In this document: one piece after another, positions 14,755 to 22,728 of the stretch
Layout of the letters: each line of letters opens with the position of its first letter
How positions within the stretch are numbered: the first letter of the stretch is position 1
DNA from: Pseudomonadota bacterium
GTDB lineage: Bacteria > Pseudomonadota > Alphaproteobacteria > Rhizobiales > Beijerinckiaceae
NCBI GenBank assembly: GCA_023450615.1
Contig: JAEXGT010000051.1
Span: 1 to 25,113, forward strand
Length of the DNA stretch: 25,113 bases
Direction of reading: 5' to 3'
The notes under the pieces: model-generated
Database searches by the model: none
What the model was told of the DNA's origin: nothing
What the model saw: only the letters and a program-made list of their open reading frames with translations
Translations under genes and position numbers: made by a program

Positions 14755-14925
14755 TCCTGGCTCACCGAGGGACGCGCTCGCGAGGCGTCGTGATTGTGGA
14801 GCCGGGAGCGGTCCTGCGGATGAGACTGACGCAAGTCCTCCGGCAGGAGGCCGCCCGCACATCCTTTGCAGGAAAGATGCGGTGTCCGCCTAAAAGAACC
14901 GTGCGCGAGGAGCCGTTGGGTTCTT
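14755..14925 (+). ncRNA. Unrecognised structured leader RNA or small RNA
   Basis: Four hairpins follow one another directly after the promoter: TCCTGGCTC/GAGCCGGGA (14755-14763, 14799-14807) enclosing GACGC/GCGTC; GCGGTCCTGC/GCAGGA(GG)CCGC (14808-14817, 14843-14854); CCGCA/TGCGG (14855-14859, 14878-14882) enclosing TCCT/AGGA; AAGAACC/GGTTCTT (14894-14900, 14919-14925). I looked for TPP, guanidine, cobalamin and glycine riboswitch signatures and SRP RNA and saw none. No T-run ends it. From 14926 to 15160 I see nothing further recognisable. Role unknown. Confidence 0.5.
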
Positions 14926-15160
14926 CACACACAAACATCATCGAGCCGGACGCCTCCTCGCGCCTCCCTCGACCCCATCACCTCGGACCGCACAGGTCGC
15001 GAGGCTATTTCCGCTTGATCTTGGACACTCGCATTCCTTTTCCTCCGAACAACCCGGAAATTGCCCTCCCCGCACGCGGCCTTGCCAAGCGGGCCGGAAC
15101 CGCGCAGAACCGGGCCCGGAGCGCGCACGGATCGGCTGCGCCGAGGCAGGGACGAAGGCG

Positions 15161-16174
15161 ATGAAACGGATGGCTTGGGCAGCGGGGCTGCTGATGGCTC
15201 TAACGGCCTGGGGCGCAGGCTCCACAACCGCGCAGCCCGCCTTGCGCGAGGTCACCTTCGGCACCAACTGGCTCGCTCAAGCCGAACATGGCGGCTATTA
15301 CCAGGCGCTCGCGGACGGCACCTATGAGAAATACGGCCTGAAGGTCACCATCGTGCCGGGCGGCCCGCGCGCCAACAACCGCATGCTCATGAGCGTCGGC
15401 AAGCTCGATTTCTATATGGGCGGCAGCCTGATCCAGTCTTTCTCGGCAGCGGAGAAGAACATCCCGACCCTCGTCGTCGCAGCGCATTTCCAGAAAGACC
15501 CGCAGGTTCTCATGAGCCATCCGGGCCAGGGCTTCGACAGCTTCGCAGACCTGAAAAAGTCGAACGACATTCTGCTGTCGAAGGACGGCACCGCCACCTT
15601 CTTTCAATGGATGAAGGCGGAATTCGGCTTCAAGGACGAACAGGTGAAGCCCTACGGTTTCAACCCCGCGCCGTTCATTGCCAACAAACAGGCCGTGCAG
15701 CAGGGCTACGTGACGTCCGATCCGCTGGTGATCGAAAAGGCTGCGGGGTTCAAGCCCAACGTGTTCCTGCTCGCCGATCACGGCTTCAGCACCTATTCGA
15801 CCACCATCGAGACGCGGCGCGAAACGGTGGAGAAGGATGCCGGCCTCGTGCAGCGCTTCGTCGATGCCTCCACCATCGGCTGGTACAATTATCTCTACGG
15901 CGACAATGCGAAGGGCAACGCGCTGATCAAGCGCGACAACCCCGAGATGACCGACGAGATCCTCACCTACGCCGTGGCGAAAATGAAGGAACACGGGATC
16001 GTCGATTCTGGTGACGCGCAGACAAGCGGCATCGGCGCCATGTCCGATGCCCGCATGAAGGATTTCTTCGACAAGATGGTGAAAGCCGGCCTCTTCAAAT
16101 CCGATCTCGATTACACGAAGGCTTACACGCTCCAGTTCGTGAACAAGGGCGTCGGGCTTGAGCTGAAGAAATAG
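15161..16174 (+). CDS. ABC transporter substrate-binding protein, NMT1/Thi5-like
   Basis: 337 residues. A signal peptide (MKRMAWAAGLLMALTAWGAGSTTAQ) is followed by a periplasmic NMT1/THI5-type binding fold: REVTFGTNWLAQAEHGGYYQALADGTYEKYGLKVTIVPGGP is the typical opening, as in ThiY-like proteins that bind pyrimidine precursors of thiamin. Later blocks QGYVTSDPLVIEK and RRETVEKDAGLVQRFVDAS also fit. The exact ligand is not readable; a pyrimidine is the best guess, but other small nitrogenous or aromatic anions are possible. Only a weak purine stretch (GAAGG) precedes the ATG. The ATPase gene follows 30 bases later, and the unit is completed by the permease. No thiamin genes are in the window. 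Confidence 0.88.
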   Translation: MKRMAWAAGLLMALTAWGAGSTTAQPALREVTFGTNWLAQAEHGGYYQALADGTYEKYGLKVTIVPGGPRANNRMLMSVGKLDFYMGGSLIQSFSAAEKNIPTLVVAAHFQKDPQVLMSHPGQGFDSFADLKKSNDILLSKDGTATFFQWMKAEFGFKDEQVKPYGFNPAPFIANKQAVQQGYVTSDPLVIEKAAGFKPNVFLLADHGFSTYSTTIETRRETVEKDAGLVQRFVDASTIGWYNYLYGDNAKGNALIKRDNPEMTDEILTYAVAKMKEHGIVDSGDAQTSGIGAMSDARMKDFFDKMVKAGLFKSDLDYTKAYTLQFVNKGVGLELKK

Positions 16175-16204
16175 TCCTCGGCTCCCATTCCGGCCGCGCA
16201 TCCC

Positions 16205-16978
16205 ATGACCGCATCCCCGCTCGTTTCGCTCAATCAGGTGAGCAAGATTTTCGCCAACGGCGTCACGGCTCTCCAGGGGCTCGACATTCATGTGTGCGCA
16301 GGTGACTTCATCTCTCTCCTCGGCCCGTCGGGCTGCGGAAAGTCGACGGTGCTGCGCCTCATCGCGGGGCTCACCGAGCCGACATCTGGCAGCGTGACAT
16401 GGCCGGGCTCCGCATCGGCCGATCACCGAGGCGAGATCGGTTTCGTGTTTCAGGAGCCGACCCTGATGCCCTGGGCCGATGTGGCGGACAATGTATGGCT
16501 GCCCCTGCGCCTGCGCGGCGTGTCACGCAAGGAGGCGAGAGAGCGCATCGCGGAGAGCCTTGCCCTCGTCGGACTGGAGGATTTTGCGAAAGCCTATCCG
16601 CGCGAATTGTCCGGCGGCATGAAAATGCGCGTCTCGATTGCGCGGGCGCTCAGCGTGAAGCCGCGCCTTCTGCTCATGGACGAACCCTTCGCGGCGCTCG
16701 ATGAGATCACGCGGTTCAAGCTGAACGACGACCTGCTCGCGCTGCGGAGCGAGCTGAACTGCACCATCGTGTTCGTGACACATTCGGTTTACGAGAGTGC
16801 TTATCTCTCCAGCCGCATCGCGGTCCTCTCATCGCGCCCGGGCCGCGTCGTCGCGGAAATCGGAGGCGTCCCCGCTCAGGAGCGCGGCAGCGACTTCCGA
16901 ACGAGCCTGGCTTATGCGCAATTGTGCCGGCATGTCTCGCAGGCGCTCACGAGCGATCCGGACGGGAGACTCTCATGA
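16205..16978 (+). CDS. ABC transporter ATP-binding protein (nitrate/taurine/pyrimidine type)
   Basis: 257 residues. Walker A GPSGCGKST near residues 40-48, Q-loop in FVFQEPTLMPW, signature LSGGMKMRVSIARAL, Walker B LLLMDEPFAALDE, switch His in VFVTHSVYESAYLS. The LSGGMKMR signature and EPTLMPWADVADNV stretch are typical of the SsuB/TauB/ThiZ group that partners NMT1-type binding proteins. It powers import of the ligand held by the protein at 15161-16174. The last four bases overlap the permease start (ATGA at 16975-16978), so the two are translationally coupled. Confidence 0.93.
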   Translation: MTASPLVSLNQVSKIFANGVTALQGLDIHVCAGDFISLLGPSGCGKSTVLRLIAGLTEPTSGSVTWPGSASADHRGEIGFVFQEPTLMPWADVADNVWLPLRLRGVSRKEARERIAESLALVGLEDFAKAYPRELSGGMKMRVSIARALSVKPRLLLMDEPFAALDEITRFKLNDDLLALRSELNCTIVFVTHSVYESAYLSSRIAVLSSRPGRVVAEIGGVPAQERGSDFRTSLAYAQLCRHVSQALTSDPDGRLS

Positions 16979-17790
16979 CCCGGAATCCGCTGAAGATCAT
17001 TCTGCCGCTCACGGTTTTCATCGCGGCCCTCGCGCTCTGGGAAATCTATGTGCGCGTGGCCGACGTGCCTCCCTATATCCTGCCTGCGCCGAGCCTCATC
17101 GCGGAAACGATGAAAGCCGATTGGCCGCTTCTGTCCGCCTCCCTGCTGACGACCCTCAAGACCACACTTGCCGCTCTCATCCTCGCCATCATCGGAGGCG
17201 TGGCTCTCGCGATGGCATTGAGTCTCTCGCGCATGGTCGAATATTCACTCTATCCTTTCGCCGTCGTACTGCAGGTGACGCCGGTCATCGCCATCGCGCC
17301 CCTCCTCCTGATCTATATGCCACAGCATGTCGCGGTGCTGGCCTGCGCTTGGCTCGTCGCTTTCTTCCCGATCCTGTCGAATACGATGCTGGGATTGCAA
17401 TCCGTCGACAGGAACCTGCTGGAGCTGTTTCAGCTCTACGGCACATCTGCCCGACAGGATTGGAAGACCCATCTTCTCTCCCGGCTGAAAGCCTTCTGGT
17501 ATCTGCGCCGTCCCGCAGCGCTGCCCGCCTTTCTGGCAGGGCTGCGGATCGCGGGCGGCCTCTCCCTCATCGGCGCGGTCGTGGCAGAAATGGCGGCGGG
17601 CTCCGCAGGAGCGGGTTCGGGATTGGCCTATCGCATCATCGAAAGCCAATACCGACTCAATATTCCCCGCCTCTTCGCGGCGCTGGTTCTCTTGGCGTTG
17701 ACGGGTGTAGCACTATTTCTTTTCTTAAGCCTCCTGAGCCGCTTTCTGCTGAGGCATTGGCACGAAAGCGCTCTTCCGCGGGAGCTATAA
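16975..17790 (+). CDS. ABC transporter permease (BPD type, SsuC/ThiX-like)
   Basis: 271 residues starting MTRNPLKIILPLTVFIAALALWEIYV. An in-frame ATG at 16924 exists but 16975 is chosen for the ATGA overlap with the ATPase and because the first membrane helix then follows directly. About six membrane helices are visible, with a family-type coupling region around RLKAFWYLRRPAALPAFLAGLRIAGGLSLIGAVVAEM (the EAA-like loop: LPAFLAGLRIAGGLSLIGAVVAE). It forms the inner-membrane channel of the Thi5-type importer. Last gene of the unit; the MarR gene begins 92 bases later with its own candidate operator. Confidence 0.92.
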   Translation: MTRNPLKIILPLTVFIAALALWEIYVRVADVPPYILPAPSLIAETMKADWPLLSASLLTTLKTTLAALILAIIGGVALAMALSLSRMVEYSLYPFAVVLQVTPVIAIAPLLLIYMPQHVAVLACAWLVAFFPILSNTMLGLQSVDRNLLELFQLYGTSARQDWKTHLLSRLKAFWYLRRPAALPAFLAGLRIAGGLSLIGAVVAEMAAGSAGAGSGLAYRIIESQYRLNIPRLFAALVLLALTGVALFLFLSLLSRFLLRHWHESALPREL

Positions 17791-17831
17791 CGCGAGATCT
17801 GTTGATGGATGAAAGATCCGTCATCGAAACG

Positions 17832-17851
17832 TCATGAGTTCGTGCTCATGA
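17832..17851. promoter_or_regulatory. Inverted repeat before the MarR gene, candidate autoregulatory operator
   Basis: Perfect 7-base arms TCATGAG (17832-17838) and CTCATGA (17845-17851) with spacer TTCGTG, followed at once by an AT-rich GATATAAG that could be a -10 box. MarR proteins often bind such sites over their own promoter; no binding data. Confidence 0.45.
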
Positions 17852-17882
17852 TGATATAAGACTGGCACCAGAGGGGTCTCGC

Positions 17883-18410
17883 ATGGACAAGGACATCATT
17901 CATCCGGGCGTCAAAAGCGTCGGCTGGGCCCTCGTTCAGGCGTCGCGCCTCCATCGCAGCCGCACGGGTGACAAGCTCTCAGAACTTGGCCTCTTCGCAG
18001 GTCAGGAACAGGTGCTTCAGGCGCTCGCCAGCTTAGGCCCCATGACCATGGGCGACCTTGCCGCCATCCTGCGCGTGCGCCCGCCCACCGCCTCCAAGAC
18101 GGTGTCACGCCTCTCCTCCCTCAAACTCGTCGAGCGGCATACGGAGCCGGGCGATGCGCGGGTCGTGCGCGTGAAGCTGACCAAGGAAGGCAAGCGTAAG
18201 GCCGCCGCCATCGAAGCCATCTGGGACGAGGTCGAGGCTGAGCTTCTCGCGGGATTCGACAACAAGGACCGCAAGCGCCTGCGCAAGCTGCTGCGCAAGG
18301 CCGCCAAGAACCTCGCCGGTTTCACCGGCGCCGATCAGACGGGCTTCGAGGCCGAGGACGATCTGGAGGAGCTGGGCTCCGAAGAGCCCAAGCTCGCGGC
18401 AACCGCCTGA
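17883..18410 (+). CDS. MarR family transcriptional regulator
   Basis: 175 residues. A dimerising helical N-terminus is followed by a winged helix: LGLFAGQEQVLQAL, MTMGDLAAILRVRPPTASKTVSRLSSLKLVERHTEPGDARVVRVKLTKEGKR (about residues 37-103), the classic MarR recognition helix and DxR wing. The C-terminal 25 residues are acidic and low complexity (EAEDDLEELGSEEPKLAATA). GAGGGG lies 7 bases before the ATG. Possible targets are its own promoter (17832-17851) and the ABC operon just upstream, whose -35 region carries the palindrome GACAATTGTC; both are inferences. The effector is unknown. Confidence 0.93.
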   Translation: MDKDIIHPGVKSVGWALVQASRLHRSRTGDKLSELGLFAGQEQVLQALASLGPMTMGDLAAILRVRPPTASKTVSRLSSLKLVERHTEPGDARVVRVKLTKEGKRKAAAIEAIWDEVEAELLAGFDNKDRKRLRKLLRKAAKNLAGFTGADQTGFEAEDDLEELGSEEPKLAATA

Positions 18411-18514
18411 CATCAATCCAAAGCTCTTTCTCTCCGGAGGTCCAAGCTCCATCGCGTCCGGCGCGAACTTGCTCTATCGTGATCTTACGAGACAGCAGGA
18501 GCCGGACCGTTCAC

Positions 18515-18823
18515 ATGAACGACCAACCGATCAGCAGCCTTCCCGGAATCGGCCCCGTCACACAGGGCCGCCTGGAGGAAGCGGGCCTACGCACGGTGTC
18601 GGATCTCAGAGCCATCGGTTCCGTCGAAGCCTATCGCCGCCTGAAATTCATGCTGCCCCGACAAGTCAGTCTCAATGCTCTTTACGGGTTGGAGGCCGCA
18701 TTGCGCGGTTGCCATTGGCTCGATCTGCCCCAGGATGTGAAAAGAGCCCTTCAGCAAGACGCTAAAATGATAGATACAGCTTTTTCCCAAGGCCCCGTAT
18801 CGCATTGCACGATTGGACGATGA
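18515..18823 (+). CDS. Stand-alone TfoX C-terminal domain protein
   Basis: 102 residues starting MNDQPISSLPGIGPVTQGRLEEAGLRTVSDLRAIGSVEAYRRLK. This is a helix-hairpin-helix type TfoX_C domain (SLPGIGP...L..AGI.T..DL), ending with LNALYGLEAALRGCHWLDLPQDVKRAL. The TfoX N-terminal domain, which in Haemophilus-type proteins accompanies it, is absent. ATG 18515 is chosen over a GTG at 18479; AGGAG is 13 bases upstream, somewhat far. The last 20 residues are not conserved-looking. The function of single TfoX_C proteins is unknown; DNA or protein binding is likely. Ends 17 bases before the dehydrogenase gene, so probably co-transcribed. Confidence 0.87.
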   Translation: MNDQPISSLPGIGPVTQGRLEEAGLRTVSDLRAIGSVEAYRRLKFMLPRQVSLNALYGLEAALRGCHWLDLPQDVKRALQQDAKMIDTAFSQGPVSHCTIGR

Positions 18824-18840
18824 GGAGAGACGAGAACACC

Positions 18841-19806
18841 ATGAGCAAAGCCGACATCCTCATGACTGCCCCGATGATGCCCGTGGTGATCGAAGCTCTC
18901 GACAAGGCAAGCACGCTGCACAAGCTCTGGGAGCATGCCGATCAGGAGAGCTTTCTGCGAGAGGTCGGCCCGCAGATCCGCGGCGTCGCCACCAGCACCC
19001 TGTACGGACGCCTCGATGCAAATCTGCTCGAATTCCTGCCCAATCTCGAAATCGTCTCGAGCTTCGGCGTTGGATACGACAACGTGGATGTGGCGGAAGC
19101 AGCCAAGCGAAACGTAATCGTCACCAATACGCCCGACGTGCTCAACGACGAGGTCGCGGACCTCACCCTCGGTCTGCTGCTGTCCACGTTGCGCAAGATC
19201 CCGCAGGCAGACCGCTACCTGCGCGAAGGAAAATGGCTGCAGGCCCCCTTCCCTCTCTCCTCGACCTTGCGCGACCGCAAGATCGGTATCGTCGGCCTCG
19301 GGCGCATCGGCAAGGCCATCGCAAGGCGGCTCGAAGGCTTCGGCGTGAGCATCGCCTATCATGGCAGGACGCAGCAGGAGGGCGTTGCCTACACCTATTA
19401 TCCAACCCTCATCGGCATGGCCGAAGCCTGTGACGTGCTGATCGTGATCACGCCGGGCGGCAACGGCACCAAGCACCTCATCAATGCGGACGTGTTGAAG
19501 GCCCTCGGCCCCACGGGCGTTCTCATCAACGTCGCGCGCGGCAGCGTGGTGGATGAGCAGGCGCTGAGCGAGGCCTTGAAATCCGGCACCATCCTCACCG
19601 CGGGTCTCGACGTGTATGACGATGAGCCGCGTGTTCCGCAGGAACTGATCGATATGGAGCACGTGGTGCTCCTGCCCCACATCGCCTCCGGCTCCGTTCA
19701 CACGCGCAATGCCATGGGCCAGCTCGTCGCCGACAATCTCATTGCATGGTTCGACGGCAAGGGCCCGCTGACCCCTGTGCCGGAAACGCCCTACGCGAAG
19801 GCTTAG
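18841..19806 (+). CDS. D-isomer specific 2-hydroxyacid dehydrogenase
   Basis: 321 residues. NAD(P)-dependent reduction of a 2-keto acid to a D-2-hydroxy acid (glyoxylate/hydroxypyruvate reductase-like) in the cytoplasm. The Rossmann motif GLGRIG is at 152-157 and the catalytic triad is Arg233 (NVARGSVVD), Glu262 (DDEPRVP) and His280 (LLPHIASGS). GAGGAG before the ATG supports 18841; a longer frame from 18805 would overlap the TfoX gene. His173-Gly-Arg175 after the second strand (AYHGRT) suggests NADP preference. It stands beside sugar-acid enzymes (SDR, dehydratase, Eda), so the substrate may be a sugar-derived keto acid. Its TAG stop is the first part of repeat copy B. Confidence 0.92.
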   Translation: MSKADILMTAPMMPVVIEALDKASTLHKLWEHADQESFLREVGPQIRGVATSTLYGRLDANLLEFLPNLEIVSSFGVGYDNVDVAEAAKRNVIVTNTPDVLNDEVADLTLGLLLSTLRKIPQADRYLREGKWLQAPFPLSSTLRDRKIGIVGLGRIGKAIARRLEGFGVSIAYHGRTQQEGVAYTYYPTLIGMAEACDVLIVITPGGNGTKHLINADVLKALGPTGVLINVARGSVVDEQALSEALKSGTILTAGLDVYDDEPRVPQELIDMEHVVLLPHIASGSVHTRNAMGQLVADNLIAWFDGKGPLTPVPETPYAKA

Positions 19807-19909
19807 AGCCTCGAACGCAAAAGTGGGCACCGGTTTTGCGTGAAAAGATGCGCCCAAACAAAAGCTTAAAGCAGGGGACGTGAGGTCGATTTCACGTCCA
19901 CTGCTTTAA
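19805..19909. repeat. 105-bp palindromic repeat, copy B (overlaps two stop codons)
   Basis: Second copy of the element at 4916-5020 (96 of 105 bases identical by hand). Its right half is a stem of 18-base arms, TTAAAGCAGGGGACGTGA (19866-19883) and the complement (19892-19909), with one mispair and an 8-base loop. It lies exactly between convergent genes: it starts inside the dehydrogenase TAG and ends inside the SDR TAA, so both genes terminate in the element, which probably ends both transcripts. Confidence 0.92.
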
Positions 19910-20652
19910 AGCGCGAACCCGCCATCGACCATGTGAATGTGACCTGTCGTGTAGCTCGCCTCATCGGAGGCGAGATAAACGGCGAGCGCCGCCACTTCCT
20001 CCGGCGTGCCCAGACGTCCCATCGGCTGCCGATCCACGAATGCCTGACGCACCGTCTCGACGCTCTGACCGGAATTTGCAGCGAGTGCTGCAATGCGTTG
20101 ATCGAGCGAGGGCGACTGCACGGTGCCGGGACAAATGGCATTGGCGCGGATGCCCTGCTTGATGAAATCGGCAGCCACTGCCTTGGTCAGGCCGATCACC
20201 GCCGCCTTCGTCGCGCCATAGGCATAGCGGTTCGGGATACCGCGCACGGAGGATGCGCCCGACGCGATGTTGACGATGGAGCCGCCCCCGCTATCGAGCA
20301 TGCCCGGGAGAACGGCCTTGATCGTGCGGTGCATGGATTTCACGTTCAGGTCGAACGAGAGATCCCAATCCTCGTCGGAGCATTCGAGAACATTTCCGTG
20401 ATGCACGAAACCCGCCGCGTTCACGAGAACATCAAACACTCCGGCCTCATCCACGAGCGCGCCAATGGCCGCGCTTGAGCGGACATCGAGCTTGCGCCGC
20501 GTTGCTCCTTCGAGCCTCTCGAGTTTCGCCTCGTCAATGTCCGTTGCCCAAACCTGCGCGCCTTCACGCAGGAATGCCTGCGCTATGGCGCGCCCGATTC
20601 CCTGGCCTGCCGCCGTGACGAGAGCGGTCTTCCCCCTCAGCCGATCCGTCAT
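19906..20652 (-). CDS. SDR family oxidoreductase (2-keto-3-deoxy-L-fuconate dehydrogenase-like)
   Basis: 248 residues, classical short-chain dehydrogenase. NAD-binding TAAGQGIG (13-20), NAAG (78-81), catalytic Ser131 and Tyr145-x3-Lys149 (YAYGATK), C-terminal GRLGTPEEVAALAVYLASDEASYTTGHIHMVDGG. The GFVHHGNVLECSDEDWDLSFDLNVKSM and SVRGIPNRYAYGATKAAVIGLTKAVAADF blocks match the KDF dehydrogenase/BDH2 subgroup as I remember it. It oxidises a hydroxyl group of a deoxy-keto sugar acid or a hydroxy acid. GGAGGT lies just before the ATG, and the gene is 27 bases after the dehydratase in the same operon, so it probably acts on the dehydratase product. Its stop codon is in repeat copy B. Confidence 0.9.
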   Translation of the reverse strand: MTDRLRGKTALVTAAGQGIGRAIAQAFLREGAQVWATDIDEAKLERLEGATRRKLDVRSSAAIGALVDEAGVFDVLVNAAGFVHHGNVLECSDEDWDLSFDLNVKSMHRTIKAVLPGMLDSGGGSIVNIASGASSVRGIPNRYAYGATKAAVIGLTKAVAADFIKQGIRANAICPGTVQSPSLDQRIAALAANSGQSVETVRQAFVDRQPMGRLGTPEEVAALAVYLASDEASYTTGHIHMVDGGFAL

Positions 20653-20679
20653 GACACCTCCAGGCTCCCTGATACAGCT

Positions 20680-22488
20680 TTAGTGATTGTCGCGCGGCAC
20701 GCCGAAGGTCTGCGCCACCTTCTGGTATTTCACAGCAGGTTTCAGCGTCATGCCTTCAGACAGCTGATCGACCATCGAGCGCTGGATTTCCTGCCATGGC
20801 GTCTGGCTCGCCGGATAGGCGTAGCCGCCGCGCGCTTCGAGATCGGACCGGCGCTTTTCCAGCTCCTCCTTCGAGAGCAGAATATCGGCTGTGCGCTTGT
20901 TGAGATCGATGCGGATGCGGTCGCCCGTCTGCAGCAGCGCCAAGCCGCCGCCTACCGCCGCCTCAGGCGAAGCATTGAGGATGGACGGCGTGCCGGACGT
21001 GCCGGACTGGCGCCCGTCGCCGATGCAGGGCAGCGAGAGGACGCCGCGCTTGATGAGAGCACCCGGCGGCTGCATGTTCACCACTTCCGCCGCTCCCGGA
21101 TAACCGACAGGACCCGCACCGCGCATAATGAGAATCGTGTGCTCGTCGATGTTGAGAGACGGATCGTCGAGGCGATGGTGATAATCCTCCGGTCCATCGA
21201 ACACCACGACACGCCCCTCGAAGGCGTTGGGGTCGCTCGGATTGTTGAGATAGCGCTCCTGGAATTCCTGGCTGATCACGCTCGTCTTCATGATGGCGGA
21301 ATCGAAGAGCGTTCCCTTGAGATTGAGGAATCCGGCCTTCTCCTTCAACGGATTGTCGTAGGAGCGGATCACATCGTGATCCCAGGTATGCTTGCCCTTG
21401 CAGTTCTCACCGATGGTCGTGCCCGTGCAGGTGATCGCATTCTCGTGGATCTTCTCCGCGCCGATGAGTTCGGCGATCACGGCAGGCAGGCCGCCTGCGC
21501 GGTAATATTCCTCACCGAGATATTCGCCCGCCGGCTGCACGTTCACGAGCAGAGGAATCTCGAAGCCTATGCGCTCCCAATCGTCATTGTTCAGCGGAAC
21601 GCCTATGTGCTTCGCGATCGCATTGATATGGATCGGCGCATTGGTCGAGCCGCCGATGGCGGCATTCGCCACGATGACATTCTCAAACGCCTCGCGGGTC
21701 ATGATGTCGGACGGCTTCAGATCCTCCCACACCATGTCGACAATGCGCCTACCGGTCTCGTAAGCCATCTGTCCACGCTCGCGATACGGCGCGGGAATGG
21801 CAGCCGATCCCGGCAGCGACATGCCGAGAGCTTCGGCAAGCGCATTCATGGTGGAAGCTGTGCCCATGGTATTGCAATGGCCCACGGACGGCGCGGAGGA
21901 GCCGACGATATCCATGAACTGCTGGTAATCGATGTCGCCAGCCGCATGACGCTCTCGCGCCTTCCAGACGATGGTGCCGGAGCCGGTGCGCTCGCCATGG
22001 TGCCACCCGTTGAGCATGGGACCGACATTCAGCGAGATCGCCGGAATGTTCACGGTCGCCGCCGCCATCAGACAGGCTGGCATGGTCTTGTCGCAGCCGG
22101 TGAGCAGCACGACGCCATCGAGCGGATAGCCATAGAGAACTTCCACAAGCGAGAGATAGGCGAGGTTACGGTCAAGGCAGGCCGTGGGACGCTTGCCCGT
22201 TTCCTGAATCGGATGGCAGGGGAACTCGAAGGCCACGCCCCCCGCTGCCGTAATGCCATCGCGCACACGCTTGGCAAGCTCCAAGTGATGCCGGTTGCAG
22301 GGCGAGAGATCGGAACCGGTTTGGGCAATTCCAATGATCGGTTTCTTGCCCTGCAATTCCTTGCCGGTAAGACCGAAATTCAGATAGCGCTCAAGATAAA
22401 GCGCCGTCATGCCGGGGTTATCCGGGTTGTCGAACCATAGACGGGAGCGAAGCTGATCCGGAGTGCGGCGGTGAGGCCTGTCAGCCAT
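20680..22488 (-). CDS. IlvD/Edd family sugar-acid dehydratase (xylonate dehydratase-like)
   Basis: 602 residues. Removes water from an aldonic acid to give a 2-keto-3-deoxy acid, with a [2Fe-2S] cluster and Mg(II). Ligand Cys64 (SPCNRHH), Cys132 (GCDKT) and Cys205 (GHCNTMGT), the Lys134 expected to be carboxylated, and the proton-donor Ser495 (GDGRQSGT) are all present. The opening RTPDQLRSRLWFDNPDNPGMTALYLERY and much else resembles Caulobacter XylD from memory; arabonate, fuconate or other aldonates are also possible. AAGGAT lies 7 bases before ATG 22488; another ATG at 22506 also has a purine tract and would add six residues. Upstream methionines beyond that lie in the promoter region. First gene of an operon with the SDR. 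Confidence 0.92.
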   Translation of the reverse strand: MADRPHRRTPDQLRSRLWFDNPDNPGMTALYLERYLNFGLTGKELQGKKPIIGIAQTGSDLSPCNRHHLELAKRVRDGITAAGGVAFEFPCHPIQETGKRPTACLDRNLAYLSLVEVLYGYPLDGVVLLTGCDKTMPACLMAAATVNIPAISLNVGPMLNGWHHGERTGSGTIVWKARERHAAGDIDYQQFMDIVGSSAPSVGHCNTMGTASTMNALAEALGMSLPGSAAIPAPYRERGQMAYETGRRIVDMVWEDLKPSDIMTREAFENVIVANAAIGGSTNAPIHINAIAKHIGVPLNNDDWERIGFEIPLLVNVQPAGEYLGEEYYRAGGLPAVIAELIGAEKIHENAITCTGTTIGENCKGKHTWDHDVIRSYDNPLKEKAGFLNLKGTLFDSAIMKTSVISQEFQERYLNNPSDPNAFEGRVVVFDGPEDYHHRLDDPSLNIDEHTILIMRGAGPVGYPGAAEVVNMQPPGALIKRGVLSLPCIGDGRQSGTSGTPSILNASPEAAVGGGLALLQTGDRIRIDLNKRTADILLSKEELEKRRSDLEARGGYAYPASQTPWQEIQRSMVDQLSEGMTLKPAVKYQKVAQTFGVPRDNH

Positions 22489-22654
22489 GCTAGGATCCTT
22501 TTTCATGTTCTGGCCCTTTCGGACCTTATGTTGTGCAGGGCGGAAGCGGTGTCCGACCGGCCTTACCGGCAGGATGCGCCCTTTGGAATCTTTCGGAATT
22601 AATCGAATGCCAAACGGCCACAGAAGCAAGCCGACTTTCGCATAAATCATACAA

Positions 22655-22683
22655 ATTAAATCGATACATTGTTCTGGCAGCAA
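22655..22683 (-). promoter_or_regulatory. Candidate promoter for the dehydratase-SDR operon
   Basis: On the minus strand TTGCTG (22678-22683), 17 bases, TTTAAT (22655-22660). The region is AT-rich against the local average and lies between divergent genes. It supports dehydratase starts at 22488/22506 rather than a longer frame reaching 22683. Confidence 0.4.
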
Positions 22684-22728
22684 GTTCGGTCTATCGTCAC
22701 AGCAACGACCGAAAAGCTACCTAGTCCA

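Noticed and set aside
14755..15160. TPP riboswitch upstream of the Thi5-type importer
   Set aside because: Expected from the gene family, but the conserved TPP core segments were not found on either strand.
20683..22440. A 585-residue plus-strand frame across the dehydratase
   Set aside because: Antisense to a dehydratase with every cluster ligand intact; composition is that of a shadow frame.
22489..22683. Longer N-terminus for the dehydratase (starting MLPEQCIDL)
   Set aside because: The extra 65 residues have no homology to the family and the frame would start on the candidate -35 box.
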